Shown: positions 50,332 to 59,494, counted from the first letter of the stretch. The stretch is 64,000 nucleotides of DNA from Pseudomonas sp. MWU16-30317 (GCF_020515695.1 NZ_JAIWJA010000005.1:372001-436000); one strand, 5' to 3'. The notes: a model not told the origin generated them from the sequence alone. Numbers and translations: made by a program.

Positions 50332-52026
50332 ATGAGCGAAAGCTTTGCAGAACTCTTTGAAGAAAGCCTAAAGACACTGAATCTTCAGGCTGGCGCGATC
50401 ATCACCGCGATCATCGTCGACATCGACTACCAAGCTGGCTGGGTAACCGTCCACGCTGGTCTGAAGTCCGAAGGTCTGATCCCGCTGGAACAGTTCCACA
50501 ACGACGCTGGCGAACTGACCATCAACGTCGGTGACGAAGTTCACGTGGCGCTGGACGCAGTCGAAGATGGCTTTGGCGAAACCAAACTGTCCCGTGAAAA
50601 AGCCAAGCGCGCCGAGTGCTGGATTGTTCTGGAAGCAGCTTTCGCCGCTGAGGAAGTGGTCAAGGGCGTTATCAACGGTAAGGTTAAAGGCGGCTTCACT
50701 GTCGACGTTAACGGCATCCGTGCGTTCCTGCCTGGTTCCCTGGTTGATGTCCGCCCAGTGCGCGACACCACCCACCTGGAAGGTAAAGAGCTCGAATTCA
50801 AGGTCATCAAACTCGACCAGAAGCGCAACAACGTTGTCGTTTCCCGTCGCAGCGTCCTGGAAGCCGAGAACTCCGCCGAGCGCGAAGCTCTGCTGGAATC
50901 CCTGCAGGAAGGTCAGCAAGTCAAAGGTATCGTCAAGAACCTCACCGATTACGGCGCATTCGTCGATCTGGGTGGCGTCGATGGCCTGCTGCACATCACC
51001 GACATGGCCTGGAAGCGTATCAAGCACCCATCGGAAATCGTCAACGTTGGCGACGAGATCGATGTCAAGGTTCTGAAATACGATCGCGAGCGTAACCGCG
51101 TCTCCCTGGGCCTGAAGCAACTGGGCGAAGATCCATGGGTCGCTATCAAAGCCCGTTACCCAGAAAGCACTCGCGTAATGGCCCGTGTTACCAACCTGAC
51201 CGACTACGGCTGCTTCGCTGAGCTGGAAGAAGGCGTTGAAGGCCTGGTACACGTTTCCGAAATGGACTGGACCAACAAGAACATCCACCCTTCGAAAGTC
51301 GTACAAGTCGGCGACGAAGTGGAAGTCATGGTTCTGGACATCGACGAAGAGCGTCGTCGTATCTCCCTGGGCATCAAGCAGTGCAAGTCGAACCCATGGG
51401 AAGACTTCTCTGGCCAGTTCAACAAGGGCGACAAGATCTCCGGCACCATCAAGTCGATCACCGATTTCGGTATCTTCATTGGTCTGGACGGCGGCATCGA
51501 CGGTCTGGTTCACCTGTCCGACATTTCCTGGACCGAAGTGGGCGAAGAAGCCGTACGTCGCTTCAAGAAGGGCGACGAGCTTGACACCGTCATCCTGTCG
51601 GTAGATCCAGAGCGTGAGCGTATCTCCCTGGGTATCAAGCAACTGGAAGACGACCTGTTCTCCAACTACGTTGCTGTCAATGACAAAGGCGCTATCGTCA
51701 AAGGTATCGTTAAAGAAGTTGACGCCAAGGGCGCTATCATCACCCTGGCCGAAGACGTCGAAGCTACTCTGAAAGCTTCTGAAATCAGCCGTGACCGCGT
51801 TGAAGATGCGCGTAACGTTCTGAAAGAAGGCGAAGAAGTAGAAGCCAAGATCATCTCCGTAGACCGCAAGTCGCGCGTGATCCAGCTGTCGGTCAAGTCG
51901 AAAGACGTTGAAGACGAGAAAGAAGCAATCCAGAGCCTGCGCGACAAGCCAGCTGCTTCGGATATCGCTGCAGGCCCAACCACTCTGGGTGACCTGCTGC
52001 GTGCTCAAATGGAAAAACAGAACTAA
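50332..52026 (+). CDS. rpsA: 30S ribosomal protein S1
   Basis: 564 residues with six S1 domains (about 21-87, 105-171, 192-260, 277-347, 364-434 and 451-520), each with the repeating GxVKxITDFGxFVxL pattern. It binds mRNA upstream of start codons and helps initiation. Codon use is strongly biased (highly expressed gene). ATG 50332 starts MSESFAELFEESL; the longer frame from 50179 overlaps cmk. A strong terminator follows, so read-through into the accessory genes should be low. Confidence 0.97.
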   Translation: MSESFAELFEESLKTLNLQAGAIITAIIVDIDYQAGWVTVHAGLKSEGLIPLEQFHNDAGELTINVGDEVHVALDAVEDGFGETKLSREKAKRAECWIVLEAAFAAEEVVKGVINGKVKGGFTVDVNGIRAFLPGSLVDVRPVRDTTHLEGKELEFKVIKLDQKRNNVVVSRRSVLEAENSAEREALLESLQEGQQVKGIVKNLTDYGAFVDLGGVDGLLHITDMAWKRIKHPSEIVNVGDEIDVKVLKYDRERNRVSLGLKQLGEDPWVAIKARYPESTRVMARVTNLTDYGCFAELEEGVEGLVHVSEMDWTNKNIHPSKVVQVGDEVEVMVLDIDEERRRISLGIKQCKSNPWEDFSGQFNKGDKISGTIKSITDFGIFIGLDGGIDGLVHLSDISWTEVGEEAVRRFKKGDELDTVILSVDPERERISLGIKQLEDDLFSNYVAVNDKGAIVKGIVKEVDAKGAIITLAEDVEATLKASEISRDRVEDARNVLKEGEEVEAKIISVDRKSRVIQLSVKSKDVEDEKEAIQSLRDKPAASDIAAGPTTLGDLLRAQMEKQN

Positions 52027-52044
52027 GTTCTGATTTACCATTCA

Positions 52045-52075
52045 AAAAGGGGCGACTTCGGTCGCCCCTTTTTTT
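52045..52075 (+). terminator. Rho-independent terminator of rpsA
   Basis: AAAAGGGGCGAC-TTCG-GTCGCCCCTTTT, a perfect 12-bp stem with a UUCG tetraloop and T-run, starting 19 bp after the stop. Confidence 0.93.
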
Positions 52076-52166
52076 CGCAAATTTTTTACACCGTTAATGA
52101 GAAGCTCTTCCAGGTAAACTCATGATGGCTCACCAAGAATTTGTGTATTCGGTATAAGGCAGCAAC

Positions 52167-52472
52167 ATGAAGACTGCAGTTCCCATGCTCATCGGTTTGA
52201 CGGCGTTCGCTGTGCTTTCAGGATGCAGCACTGCATCGGTCAAGGCTCATTCGGTGGGTAACGTCCGGGGCTTTGTCGTCAATTGCTCTGGCATGACGAC
52301 GGATTGGGAGTCCTGTTACACCAAGGCGCAGAGTGTCTGCACCCATGGCTATAAAACAATGTCCAAGACCACGGACGTCAAGGAAGAAGAGGGCGACAGT
52401 TTTATGGGTTTCAGCCCGGGTCGTTATAGCCGCACGATGGTCATAGCCTGCAAAGTCCCAACCGATACTTAA
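52167..52472 (+). CDS. Small outer-membrane-type lipoprotein, unknown function
   Basis: 101 residues with a lipoprotein signal (MKTAVPMLIGLTAFAVLSGC, lipobox LSGC). The mature part has four Cys residues besides the lipidated one (VNCSG, ESCYTKAQSVC, IACKV), suggesting disulfides in the periplasm. AAGGCAGCAAC precedes the ATG. I do not recognise the family. It is the first of four accessory genes between rpsA and ihfB, positions that are directly adjacent in P. aeruginosa. Confidence 0.7.
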   Translation: MKTAVPMLIGLTAFAVLSGCSTASVKAHSVGNVRGFVVNCSGMTTDWESCYTKAQSVCTHGYKTMSKTTDVKEEEGDSFMGFSPGRYSRTMVIACKVPTDT

Positions 52473-52488
52473 TAGTGTCCCGAATTCC

Positions 52489-52555
52489 AATGTGAGAGCG
52501 GGCTTGGCGAAGTCTTCGAAGGCTTCGCCGCTGTACGCGCAAGCCCGCACTCGAC
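52489..52555. repeat. REP-like inverted pair
   Basis: Diverged arms ATGTGAGAGCGGGCTTGGCGAAG and CGCGCAAGCCCGCACTCG between the lipoprotein and cold-shock genes. Confidence 0.65.
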
Positions 52556-52636
52556 CGCCAGTCAGTGCCACCATTGACGGTCCCGCTCCTGTTGTCTTTG
52601 ATGAACCTCGTGCTAGAGCGTTCCGGGGGCAGCAGG

Positions 52637-52846
52637 ATGAAAACCACGGGCATCGTCAAATGGTTTCGCGCCGAGACCGGCTACGGCTTCATCCAGCAGG
52701 ATGGCGGCGTGGACATCTTCGTGCATGTCCAGGCCATCCAGGGCGACGGCTACAAGACGCTCAGGGAAGGCCAGCGGGTCGCCTTCGAGATCGAAGCTGG
52801 GCCTAACGGTCCGCAAGCGTGCAAAGTGCAAGTGTTGGCAAGCTGA
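52637..52846 (+). CDS. Cold-shock domain protein
   Basis: 69 residues, single CSD: WFRAETGYGFIQ is RNP1-like and DIFVHV RNP2-like, with the final ACKVQVL strand. RNP2 reads VDIFVHV where CspA has DVFVHF, and RNP1 has FIQ in place of FIT. It binds single-stranded RNA or DNA and acts as an RNA chaperone. AGCAGG directly precedes the ATG at 52637; a longer frame from 52565 is not supported. Confidence 0.88.
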   Translation: MKTTGIVKWFRAETGYGFIQQDGGVDIFVHVQAIQGDGYKTLREGQRVAFEIEAGPNGPQACKVQVLAS

Positions 52847-52948
52847 ATGCATGCAAGGCAAGGTGCGGCGTCGATGTGACTGAATTCCGCCACCCAGACG
52901 CCTCGCTGCGTGCACGACCACCTTCCACTCGAGTAAAGCGGCCGCATT

Positions 52949-53689
52949 ATGACCCCTTGTACTGACCCTGCCACCTGCGTGCGCTTGGCGCCCAATATCC
53001 TCGGCCGCGACTTCGTCGTGGGCGACGTGCACGGTCACTTTGAACTGCTCGAAGCGTTTATGCGTACAGTCGATTTCGATACCGACGCCGACCGTTTATT
53101 GGCAGTCGGCGACCTGGTCGACCGCGGTCCGGCGTCTCATCAGGTGCTGCAATGGCTCGAGCACGCGTGGTTTTATTCGGTACGCGGCAACCACGAACAA
53201 ATGATCCTCGACCATGACCTGGGCACCGGCTCCGTGGAAAAACACCGCAACAACGGCGGTGCCTGGTACCACGATGCCGAGACCGAGCTGCGCCAGGCCA
53301 TCGCCCTGCGCCTGCAGCAGCTGCCCTTCGCCCTTGATGTGGAAACCCCCCGAGGACGCTTCGGGGTCGTCCATGCCGAGCCGCCATTGCTGCCGGGCCA
53401 GCATCACTGGGAAGAAATCCTCATGAACCTGGCAGGCGAGCAGGGCGGCGACGTCCAGCAACTGACCCAGCGCCAGGTGCTCTACTCGCGCAACCGCATC
53501 AACAATCGCGACAAGACCCCGATCACCGGTGTCGATACTGTCTACGTCGGTCATACCAGCGTCCCATCCCCCACCCGTCTGGGCAACGTGGTGTATCTCG
53601 ACACCGGTTGCTCGTGGCCAGACGGCCATCTCAGCGCGATCGAAGTCGCCACCGGCAAAGTGATCACCCTCGAATACGGCGCGGCCTGA
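52949..53689 (+). CDS. Calcineurin-like metallophosphatase (PrpA-type)
   Basis: 246 residues with the binuclear metal signatures GDVHGH, GDLVDRG and GNHEQM, then a VYVGHTS motif. The arrangement is that of phage-lambda/PrpA-type serine/threonine protein phosphatases and diadenosine tetraphosphatase-like enzymes, not cAMP phosphodiesterases. The substrate is not determinable; a regulator of protein phosphorylation or nucleotide signalling is plausible. ATG 52949. Confidence 0.85.
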   Translation: MTPCTDPATCVRLAPNILGRDFVVGDVHGHFELLEAFMRTVDFDTDADRLLAVGDLVDRGPASHQVLQWLEHAWFYSVRGNHEQMILDHDLGTGSVEKHRNNGGAWYHDAETELRQAIALRLQQLPFALDVETPRGRFGVVHAEPPLLPGQHHWEEILMNLAGEQGGDVQQLTQRQVLYSRNRINNRDKTPITGVDTVYVGHTSVPSPTRLGNVVYLDTGCSWPDGHLSAIEVATGKVITLEYGAA

Positions 53690-53699
53690 CGGGTGGTGC

Positions 53700-53945
53700 T
53701 CAGTTCAGGACGAACCAGCACACCGACAGACTGAATAAAGAGAGCAAGCTGCCATGCAGCAACATGGCCGGCCAACGCTGCTTGAAGGCCACCAGCGCGG
53801 TATCCTGATAGAACTGCCGAGCCCGATCATCCGATACGCCCAGCGCCCGAAACCTGCTCGCCTTCGCCAATGTCGCACTGCGTGTGAGATTGAACTGCGA
53901 CGCTACCGCCGCCGCAAAACAGCCCAAAGCGATCAACCAGTACAT
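53700..53945 (-). CDS. Hypothetical 81-residue membrane protein
   Basis: Two hydrophobic helices (residues 1-18, MYWLIALGCFAAAVASQ, and 60-80, LLHGSLLSLFSLSVCWFV) around a basic loop. Convergent with the phosphatase gene, which ends 10 bp away. The initiator ATG is at 53945. No family is recognised, but codon use and layout suggest a real gene. Confidence 0.6.
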   Translation of the reverse strand: MYWLIALGCFAAAVASQFNLTRSATLAKASRFRALGVSDDRARQFYQDTALVAFKQRWPAMLLHGSLLSLFSLSVCWFVLN

Positions 53946-54368
53946 TGCCTATTCCCAAGACCTCAGATCGGCATAATCCTACAAACTCCGCGCGGCCCGA
54001 TCCTCCCCATTTGGTACCCCGGCAGATACACGTGGTGCGCTGATTGGCCAGGGGACGGTGTTGCCCCTGTAGCGAGGCGGCGTGCCTCGGAATGATATTT
54101 GAGGCCTTGCAAATGTCCCGGATGAAATTTTTTTGCGGCCAAGCCCTTCGCTTCAGGTCGTTGATAAACCCACCAAAACCGTGCACTGCGCAGCCCTGCC
54201 ATAGTGCATCCGCCATAAAATGCCCCCCTACCTGCCATATTCCTGCAAAAAAACTCTGGGCCACTAAAACTTTTCCACAGAAGTCAAGACTCAGGCTGTT
54301 CAAATCCGCCGGGTCATGCTAAAACCTTCACAGCGGTTATCTAGCTGCTTGATACAGAAGGGAAAAAT
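53946..54368. other. Intergenic region upstream of ihfB
   Basis: Contains a single arm of a second short repeat type (CTGTAGCGAGGCGGCGTGCCTCGGAATG, 54067-54094), whose relatives are at 54985-55075 and 9848-9880. An open frame on the minus strand (53827-54303) lacks coding character. The region must hold the ihfB promoter, but I cannot point to one confidently. Confidence 0.5.
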
Positions 54369-54662
54369 ATGACGAAGTCGGAACTGATCGAACGTATTGT
54401 CACCCATCAAGGTCTACTCTCATCCAAGGATGTGGAGCTGGCCATCAAGACCATGCTTGAACAGATGTCCCAGTGCCTGGCCACCGGTGACCGGATCGAG
54501 ATTCGCGGCTTCGGCAGCTTCTCGCTGCACTACCGCGCGCCGCGAGTGGGGCGTAACCCCAAGACTGGCCAATCGGTCAGCCTCGATGGCAAATTCGTTC
54601 CGCATTTCAAGCCGGGCAAGGAGCTCCGCGATCGCGTCAACGAGGATGAAGAGCTCGCATAA
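54369..54662 (+). CDS. ihfB: Integration host factor subunit beta
   Basis: 97 residues, HU/IHF family: the IHF-beta N-terminus MTKSELIERIV, the FGSFSLHYR turn, and the DNA-bending arm tip GRNPKTGQSV. With IhfA it bends DNA at promoters, many of them sigma-54 dependent. In other Pseudomonas this gene follows rpsA directly. Confidence 0.95.
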   Translation: MTKSELIERIVTHQGLLSSKDVELAIKTMLEQMSQCLATGDRIEIRGFGSFSLHYRAPRVGRNPKTGQSVSLDGKFVPHFKPGKELRDRVNEDEELA

Positions 54663-54700
54663 GCGCTGCCTCTTCAGGCTTCAATACTGAGGAGAGCAAT

Positions 54701-54973
54701 ATGCGCAATGTAAGAAAACTACTGCTGGTACTGATCGTGCTGGCCGTCGTCGCAGTGACCCTTCTATTCGTGCTGGAGAACCAGCAGGCGGTAGCTTTGG
54801 CCTTCCTTGGCTGGGCTGGTCCGCAGTTGCCGGTGTCGGTACTCGTCATATTGGCGTTCCTTCTGGGCCTGATCATCGGCCCGCTGCTCGGTACTTATGT
54901 GGCCCATCGCAGCAAGCGTAAATTTCGGCGTGAGCTCAAACGCCAGCGTAATGTGTCCACCCCCACCGCATAA
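54701..54973 (+). CDS. lapA: LapA-family (DUF1049) membrane protein
   Basis: 90 residues with two hydrophobic helices (about 7-26 and 42-65), NQQAVALAFLGW between them, and a basic C-terminal tail (HRSKRKFRRELKRQR). E. coli LapA works with LapB in regulating lipopolysaccharide synthesis; in this position after ihfB it is conserved in Pseudomonas. GAGGAGAGCAAT precedes the ATG, 38 bp after ihfB, so they are probably one transcript. Confidence 0.85.
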   Translation: MRNVRKLLLVLIVLAVVAVTLLFVLENQQAVALAFLGWAGPQLPVSVLVILAFLLGLIIGPLLGTYVAHRSKRKFRRELKRQRNVSTPTA

Positions 54974-54980
54974 AGCCGGC

Positions 54981-55075
54981 CACCCTGTAGCAAGGCGGCT
55001 TGCCCCCGAAATATCGTTCTGCGCTCCAGATCTATTGGGGCTGCCCCTAATTAGGGGCGAGCCCCCGCTACAGTG
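54981..55075. repeat. Second-type inverted repeat (GTAGC...GGCGGCTTGCC)
   Basis: CCTGTAGCAAGGCGGCTTGCCCCCGAA and TTAGGGGCGAGCCCCCGCTACAG form opposed arms; single arms of the same repeat occur at 54067-54094 and 9848-9880. Its inner part GGGGC-TGCCCCTAATTA-GGGGC can also pair. It separates lapA from cpsG. 55076-55250 shows nothing else. Confidence 0.65.
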
Positions 55076-55250
55076 AAAAAAATCCCCCCTCGACAACGCA
55101 CCGATTATCATTTTCGCGGTCACATCCCCGGCGCCTGATGAAATCACGATCGTCACCCCGATCCGCTACGCTCCCCGGAGCCAGCAACCAGCGCTACCCA
55201 TCAAGGGATGCCCACACCAGCACTTTCGGCCACCAGAGCGAGTGAACGCC

Positions 55251-56627
55251 ATGAATTCTCCTATCCAGACCCGTTGCTTCAAGGCCTACGACATCCGCGG
55301 CCAGGTCCCGGCCGATCTTAACGACGACATCGCCTACCGCATTGGTCGTGCACTGGTCTCAGAGCTGCACGGCAAATCCTACGTCGTCGGCCGCGACATG
55401 CGCCTAGAAAGCCCAGGCCTCGCCGCTGCCCTCATCAAGGGCCTTACCGAAGCCGGCGCCGACGTCTTGGACCTAGGCCTGTGCGGCACCGAAGAAGTCT
55501 ACTTCGGCACCAGCCATCTCAAGGCCGACGGCGGCATCATGATCACCGCCAGCCATAATCCCAAAGGCTACAACGGCATGAAACTGGTGCGCGAGCACTC
55601 CAAGCCGATAAGCGGCGACACCGGCCTGGAAGCCATCCGCGTTCGCGTTGAAGCCGGCGACTTCGCCGATAAGGCTGCCGCGCCCGGCAAGGTTATCGAA
55701 GCCTTCGACAAGACTGCCTACATCGAGCACCTGCTCACCTACATCGACGTCAAATCCCTCAAGCCGCTCAAAGTCCTGGCCGACCCCGGTAACGGCGCCG
55801 TCGGCCCGACCCTCGAGTTACTGCGCAAAAAATTGCCACTGGAACTGATCGTCATCAATGGCGAACCCGACGGCAACTTCCCCAACGGTGTCCCCAACCC
55901 GCTGCTGCCAGAAAACCGTGAACTGACCCGCAACGCCCTCCTCGAGAACGGCGCCGACTTGGGTATCGCATGGGATGGTGACTTCGACCGCTGCTTTTTC
56001 TTCGACGGCAAAGGCCGCTTCATCGAAGGCTACTACCTGGTCGGCCTGCTGGCCGAGATGCTGCTCAAGAAGCACCCCGGCAGCAAGATCATCCACGACC
56101 CACGCCTGACCTGGAACACCATCGAACAGGTCGAAGCGGCCGGCGGTGTGGCCATTCAGAGCAAGACCGGCCACGCCTTCATCAAAGAGCGCATGCGCCT
56201 GGAAGACGCCGTGTATGGCGGTGAGATGAGCGCGCATCACTACTTCCGCGATTTCGCCTACTGCGACAGTGGCAACATCCCGTGGTTGCTGGTGACGGAG
56301 TTGATGAGCGTTACTGGGAAATCCCTGGCACAGCTGGTGGATGAGCGGATCGAGGCGTTCCCGTGCAGTGGGGAGATCAACTACAAGGTGGAGGATGTTA
56401 AAGGATCGATCGAGAAGATTCTGGCGCATTACACGGCTCAGCAGCCGCATGTGGATCGCACGGATGGTATCAGTGTGGAATTCGGGGAGTGGCGGTTCAG
56501 CTTGCGAGGGTCGAATACGGAGCCGTTGCTGCGACTGAATGTGGAGAGTCGTGGGGATGAGGCGCTGGTGGCTGCGAAGGTGAAGGAGATCGAGGGGTTG
56601 ATTGGTGGGGAGGCGGCGAGTCACTGA
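55251..56627 (+). CDS. cpsG: Phosphomannomutase (CpsG/ManB type)
   Basis: 458 residues, phosphohexomutase family: phosphoserine loop TASHNP (Ser101), metal loop DGDFDRC, sugar loop GEMSAHHYF, phosphate loop RGSNTEP. The KAYDIRG opening and VDVLDLG-like pattern fit the CpsG/ManB branch rather than AlgC. It converts mannose-6-P to mannose-1-P for GDP-mannose (manC downstream). The 3' ~345 bp (from about 56280) show an abrupt change to G-ending codons, suggesting a mosaic gene. GTG 55242 is an alternative start. Confidence 0.9.
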   Translation: MNSPIQTRCFKAYDIRGQVPADLNDDIAYRIGRALVSELHGKSYVVGRDMRLESPGLAAALIKGLTEAGADVLDLGLCGTEEVYFGTSHLKADGGIMITASHNPKGYNGMKLVREHSKPISGDTGLEAIRVRVEAGDFADKAAAPGKVIEAFDKTAYIEHLLTYIDVKSLKPLKVLADPGNGAVGPTLELLRKKLPLELIVINGEPDGNFPNGVPNPLLPENRELTRNALLENGADLGIAWDGDFDRCFFFDGKGRFIEGYYLVGLLAEMLLKKHPGSKIIHDPRLTWNTIEQVEAAGGVAIQSKTGHAFIKERMRLEDAVYGGEMSAHHYFRDFAYCDSGNIPWLLVTELMSVTGKSLAQLVDERIEAFPCSGEINYKVEDVKGSIEKILAHYTAQQPHVDRTDGISVEFGEWRFSLRGSNTEPLLRLNVESRGDEALVAAKVKEIEGLIGGEAASH

Positions 56628-56916
56628 AATTGATAATTTGAAAAAGTTTGTAACGAAAATTCAGACCTTGTCATATAGCATCGAAATTCGTAATTCAGCG
56701 CGGTAGGAGCGGGTTTTTGACGGCTTTTACCGCGTTCCTTGGCAGATATCCTCCCATTGCTCAGTTCGCATTTCTGAGCATCCACCTAGGTCTTCCCCTG
56801 CCGATAGATTCGGGGGCGATTCTCGGCGAGCTTGGTGTATGCTCGTTCGCCTGATAGTCATTAAGTGCTGACAGCTGATGACGTTTTATCCAATTCTTGA
56901 AGAATCGCTGCGCAGT

Positions 56917-57807
56917 ATGAAGATCCTGATTTTTGGCAAAAATGGCCAAGTCGGCTGGGAGCTCGAACGCTCTTTGGCCCCGCTAGGTGAAGTGATCGCT
57001 CTTGATCGCCATAACACCGACCATTGCGGTGATCTTGCTGATCTGGATGGCATCCGCACCACGATCAGCATCCTACGCCCGCAGGTGATCGTCAATGCCG
57101 CGGCCTACACGGCTGTCGATAAGGCAGAGACTGATCGAGACAGCGCCATGCTCATCAATGCCTACGCCCCCCAAGTCATCGCCGAAGAGGCCACAAAGCT
57201 TGGTGCTTTGGTCGTGCACTATTCGACCGATTACGTCTTTGACGGTAGTGGTGATTTGCCTTGGCGTGAGGATGCTCAAACGGCGCCGTGCAATTTCTAT
57301 GGTGTCACCAAACTTGAAGGTGAGCGTGCAATCATCGCTGCGGGCTGTAGTCATCTAATTTTCCGGACGAGCTGGGTGTACAGTGCGCGCGGAAGCAACT
57401 TTGCCAAAGCAATGCTTGGGCTGGCAAAGGCTCGCGAAAATTTGAGTATTATCGAGGATCAGATTGGGGCGCCCACTGGGGCGGAGCTTCTCGCGGATGT
57501 CTCAGCTCATGCCATCGCAAGGGTCTTGACCAATTTCTCCCTTGGAGGGGTGTATCATCTCAGCGCGGCAGGAGAGACCTCGTGGTACCTGTACGCCCGC
57601 TTTGTAATTGATTGCGCGCGGCAGCACGGAGTAGATTTAGCGGTTAAGGATGTCCAGGGTATACCATCTATGGATTACCCGACTGCAGCCGTCAGACCGC
57701 TTAACTCGAGATTGGATACGGGTAAGCTTCAGAAAGCTTTTGCCCTCCATATTCCACAATGGGAGGAAGGCGTATCTAGAATGCTGGCCGAGATTTTGAT
57801 TCAGTAA
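56917..57807 (+). CDS. rmlD: dTDP-4-dehydrorhamnose reductase
   Basis: 296 residues, extended SDR: GKNGQVGWEL nucleotide-binding loop, YSTDYVFDG, and the catalytic YGVTKLEGE (Tyr-x3-Lys). It makes the last reduction to dTDP-L-rhamnose. rmlA, rmlB and rmlC are not beside it, so the earlier steps must be encoded elsewhere, or it may act on another dTDP/GDP-keto sugar. ATG 56917 (MKILIFGKNG) is preferred over 56878, which adds 13 unrelated residues. The gap 56628-56916 contains a hairpin with CGCGGTAGGAGC...ACCGCG near 56700. Confidence 0.88.
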   Translation: MKILIFGKNGQVGWELERSLAPLGEVIALDRHNTDHCGDLADLDGIRTTISILRPQVIVNAAAYTAVDKAETDRDSAMLINAYAPQVIAEEATKLGALVVHYSTDYVFDGSGDLPWREDAQTAPCNFYGVTKLEGERAIIAAGCSHLIFRTSWVYSARGSNFAKAMLGLAKARENLSIIEDQIGAPTGAELLADVSAHAIARVLTNFSLGGVYHLSAAGETSWYLYARFVIDCARQHGVDLAVKDVQGIPSMDYPTAAVRPLNSRLDTGKLQKAFALHIPQWEEGVSRMLAEILIQ

Positions 57808-58032
57808 CAAGGTTTGGCGATGGGAGCATCGGGTGATCGACGCGGCCCCAGTTATTTGCTCCGTTATCCTCGCTGGCCGATTTGCGACATGAACGCACAG
57901 TATGAGTCTTGGGGCTGTGGCAATTTTTTGACAAAGGCTAACGGACGGACGGATTTGATTTTGGGCGTGTGCAACGACATGGCGCCTACGCAATTCCAGT
58001 TTGCAATTATTCAGTTTTAAGGATTCATGTAT

Positions 58033-59481
58033 ATGGATGTGATCCCTGTAATTTTGTCTGGCGGTGTGGGAAGCCGTCTGTGGCCCGTTTCGCGTGAGGC
58101 ACATCCCAAGCCGTTCATGACCCTGCCTGACGGTCAGAATCTGATTCAGAAGACGTTCTTGCGCGCGGCAAAGCTGCGTCATGTCAAAGAAGTCTTGACC
58201 GTTACCAACCGCGAACATCTTTTCAAGACTGAAGATCAATATCGGGCGGTCAATACGTTCAAACACGCCCAAGGCTACATCCTGGAGCCATTTGGCCGAA
58301 ATACTACGGCGGCGGTTGCGCTGGCTGCGCTCCAGCTCAAGGACAAGTTCGGGCCGCAAGCCCATATGCTGGTCTTGTCCGCAGACCACCTTATTCGGAA
58401 CGAGACAGCATTTGCAGAGGCGGTTGATCATGCCGTGTATCTTTCCAGCCAAGGTTGGTTGGTGACCTTCGGAATCAAGCCTGACTACCCGGAGACCGGA
58501 TTCGGCTACATCGAAGCTAGCATGAGCGGCCGTCTAGACGGCGGGTTGAAGGTGCTTCGATATGTCGAAAAGCCCGACGCTGAGATGGCCCAATCCTATG
58601 TCGCAGCCGGGAATTATTTCTGGAGCTCGGGAATGTTCTGCTTTCAAGTTGCCACCATTCTCGAAGAGCTCCAAGCCCATGCCCCGGACATCTTGGCAGC
58701 GGTAACCGCATCTGTTGCTAAGTCTCGCATGGCTTCGGCCACCGACTACAGCTGCCTTACCGTGGATCCGGTCAGCTTCGCTGACGTCCCGGACATTTCC
58801 GTTGATTACGCGGTCATGGAGCGCTCGCAAAAGGTAGCAGTTGTCCCCTGTGACATTGGTTGGAGCGACATCGGCTCTTGGAGTGCTGTCAGTCACCTTA
58901 CCGAGGAAGATCCAAACGGTAACCGTTTCGAAGGTGAGGTGATTTCTCACAATGCTCGCAACAACTACGTCAACAGCGAGAACCGGCTGACCGCCTTGGT
59001 GGGCGTCGAGGATCTATTGGTAGTCGATACTGACGACGCAATCCTGATCGCTCATAAGGATCACGCACAGGATGTGAAGCATATCGTCGCGCAGCTCAAG
59101 AGCTCCGGCCATACACTGCACCAGATCCACAGAACAGTGCACCGTCCATGGGGTACTTATACCACTCTGGAGAATGGTGACCGATTCAAGATCAAGCGCA
59201 TTGTCGTCAAGCCGGGTGCGTCTCTCTCCTTGCAGATGCATTACCATCGCAGCGAGCATTGGATCGTTGTCAGTGGAATGGCAGTGGTCGTAAACGATCA
59301 AGATGAGCTGATGTTGAACTCCAACGAATCGACATTTATCCGAGCGGGGCATAAGCACCGGCTGCGTAATCCTGGCGTGATTGACCTGGTGCTGATAGAG
59401 GTACAAAGCGGCGATTATCTGGGGGAAGACGATATCGTAAGGTTCGAGGACAACTACGGCAGGGTGGATGCAGCCAAGTGA
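58033..59481 (+). CDS. manC: Mannose-1-phosphate guanylyltransferase / mannose-6-phosphate isomerase
   Basis: 482 residues: GT-A pyrophosphorylase domain (about 1-290, signature LSGGVGSRLWPVSREAHPKPF) and a C-terminal cupin isomerase domain (about 340-470, PGASLSLQMHYHRSEHW). It produces GDP-mannose, substrate of Gmd. ATG 58033 follows TAAGGA at a better distance than the ATG at 58027, two codons earlier. The 219 bp before it contain no supported gene. Confidence 0.93.
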   Translation: MDVIPVILSGGVGSRLWPVSREAHPKPFMTLPDGQNLIQKTFLRAAKLRHVKEVLTVTNREHLFKTEDQYRAVNTFKHAQGYILEPFGRNTTAAVALAALQLKDKFGPQAHMLVLSADHLIRNETAFAEAVDHAVYLSSQGWLVTFGIKPDYPETGFGYIEASMSGRLDGGLKVLRYVEKPDAEMAQSYVAAGNYFWSSGMFCFQVATILEELQAHAPDILAAVTASVAKSRMASATDYSCLTVDPVSFADVPDISVDYAVMERSQKVAVVPCDIGWSDIGSWSAVSHLTEEDPNGNRFEGEVISHNARNNYVNSENRLTALVGVEDLLVVDTDDAILIAHKDHAQDVKHIVAQLKSSGHTLHQIHRTVHRPWGTYTTLENGDRFKIKRIVVKPGASLSLQMHYHRSEHWIVVSGMAVVVNDQDELMLNSNESTFIRAGHKHRLRNPGVIDLVLIEVQSGDYLGEDDIVRFEDNYGRVDAAK

Positions 59482-59494
59482 GCGCGGGGGATAC

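Noticed and set aside
53827..54303. 158-codon frame upstream of ihfB on the minus strand
   Set aside because: Crosses a short repeat arm and the end of another gene, no ribosome site or domain.
771..55075. CRISPR array or tandem repeats
   Set aside because: Repeats are scattered opposed palindromes without regular spacers; they are REP elements.
55251..56627. Assignment of the phosphohexomutase as AlgC
   Set aside because: Opening and internal motifs fit the shorter CpsG/ManB branch.
57814..58020. 68-codon frame between rmlD and manC
   Set aside because: Short, no ribosome site, no similarity recognised; probably chance in the gap.
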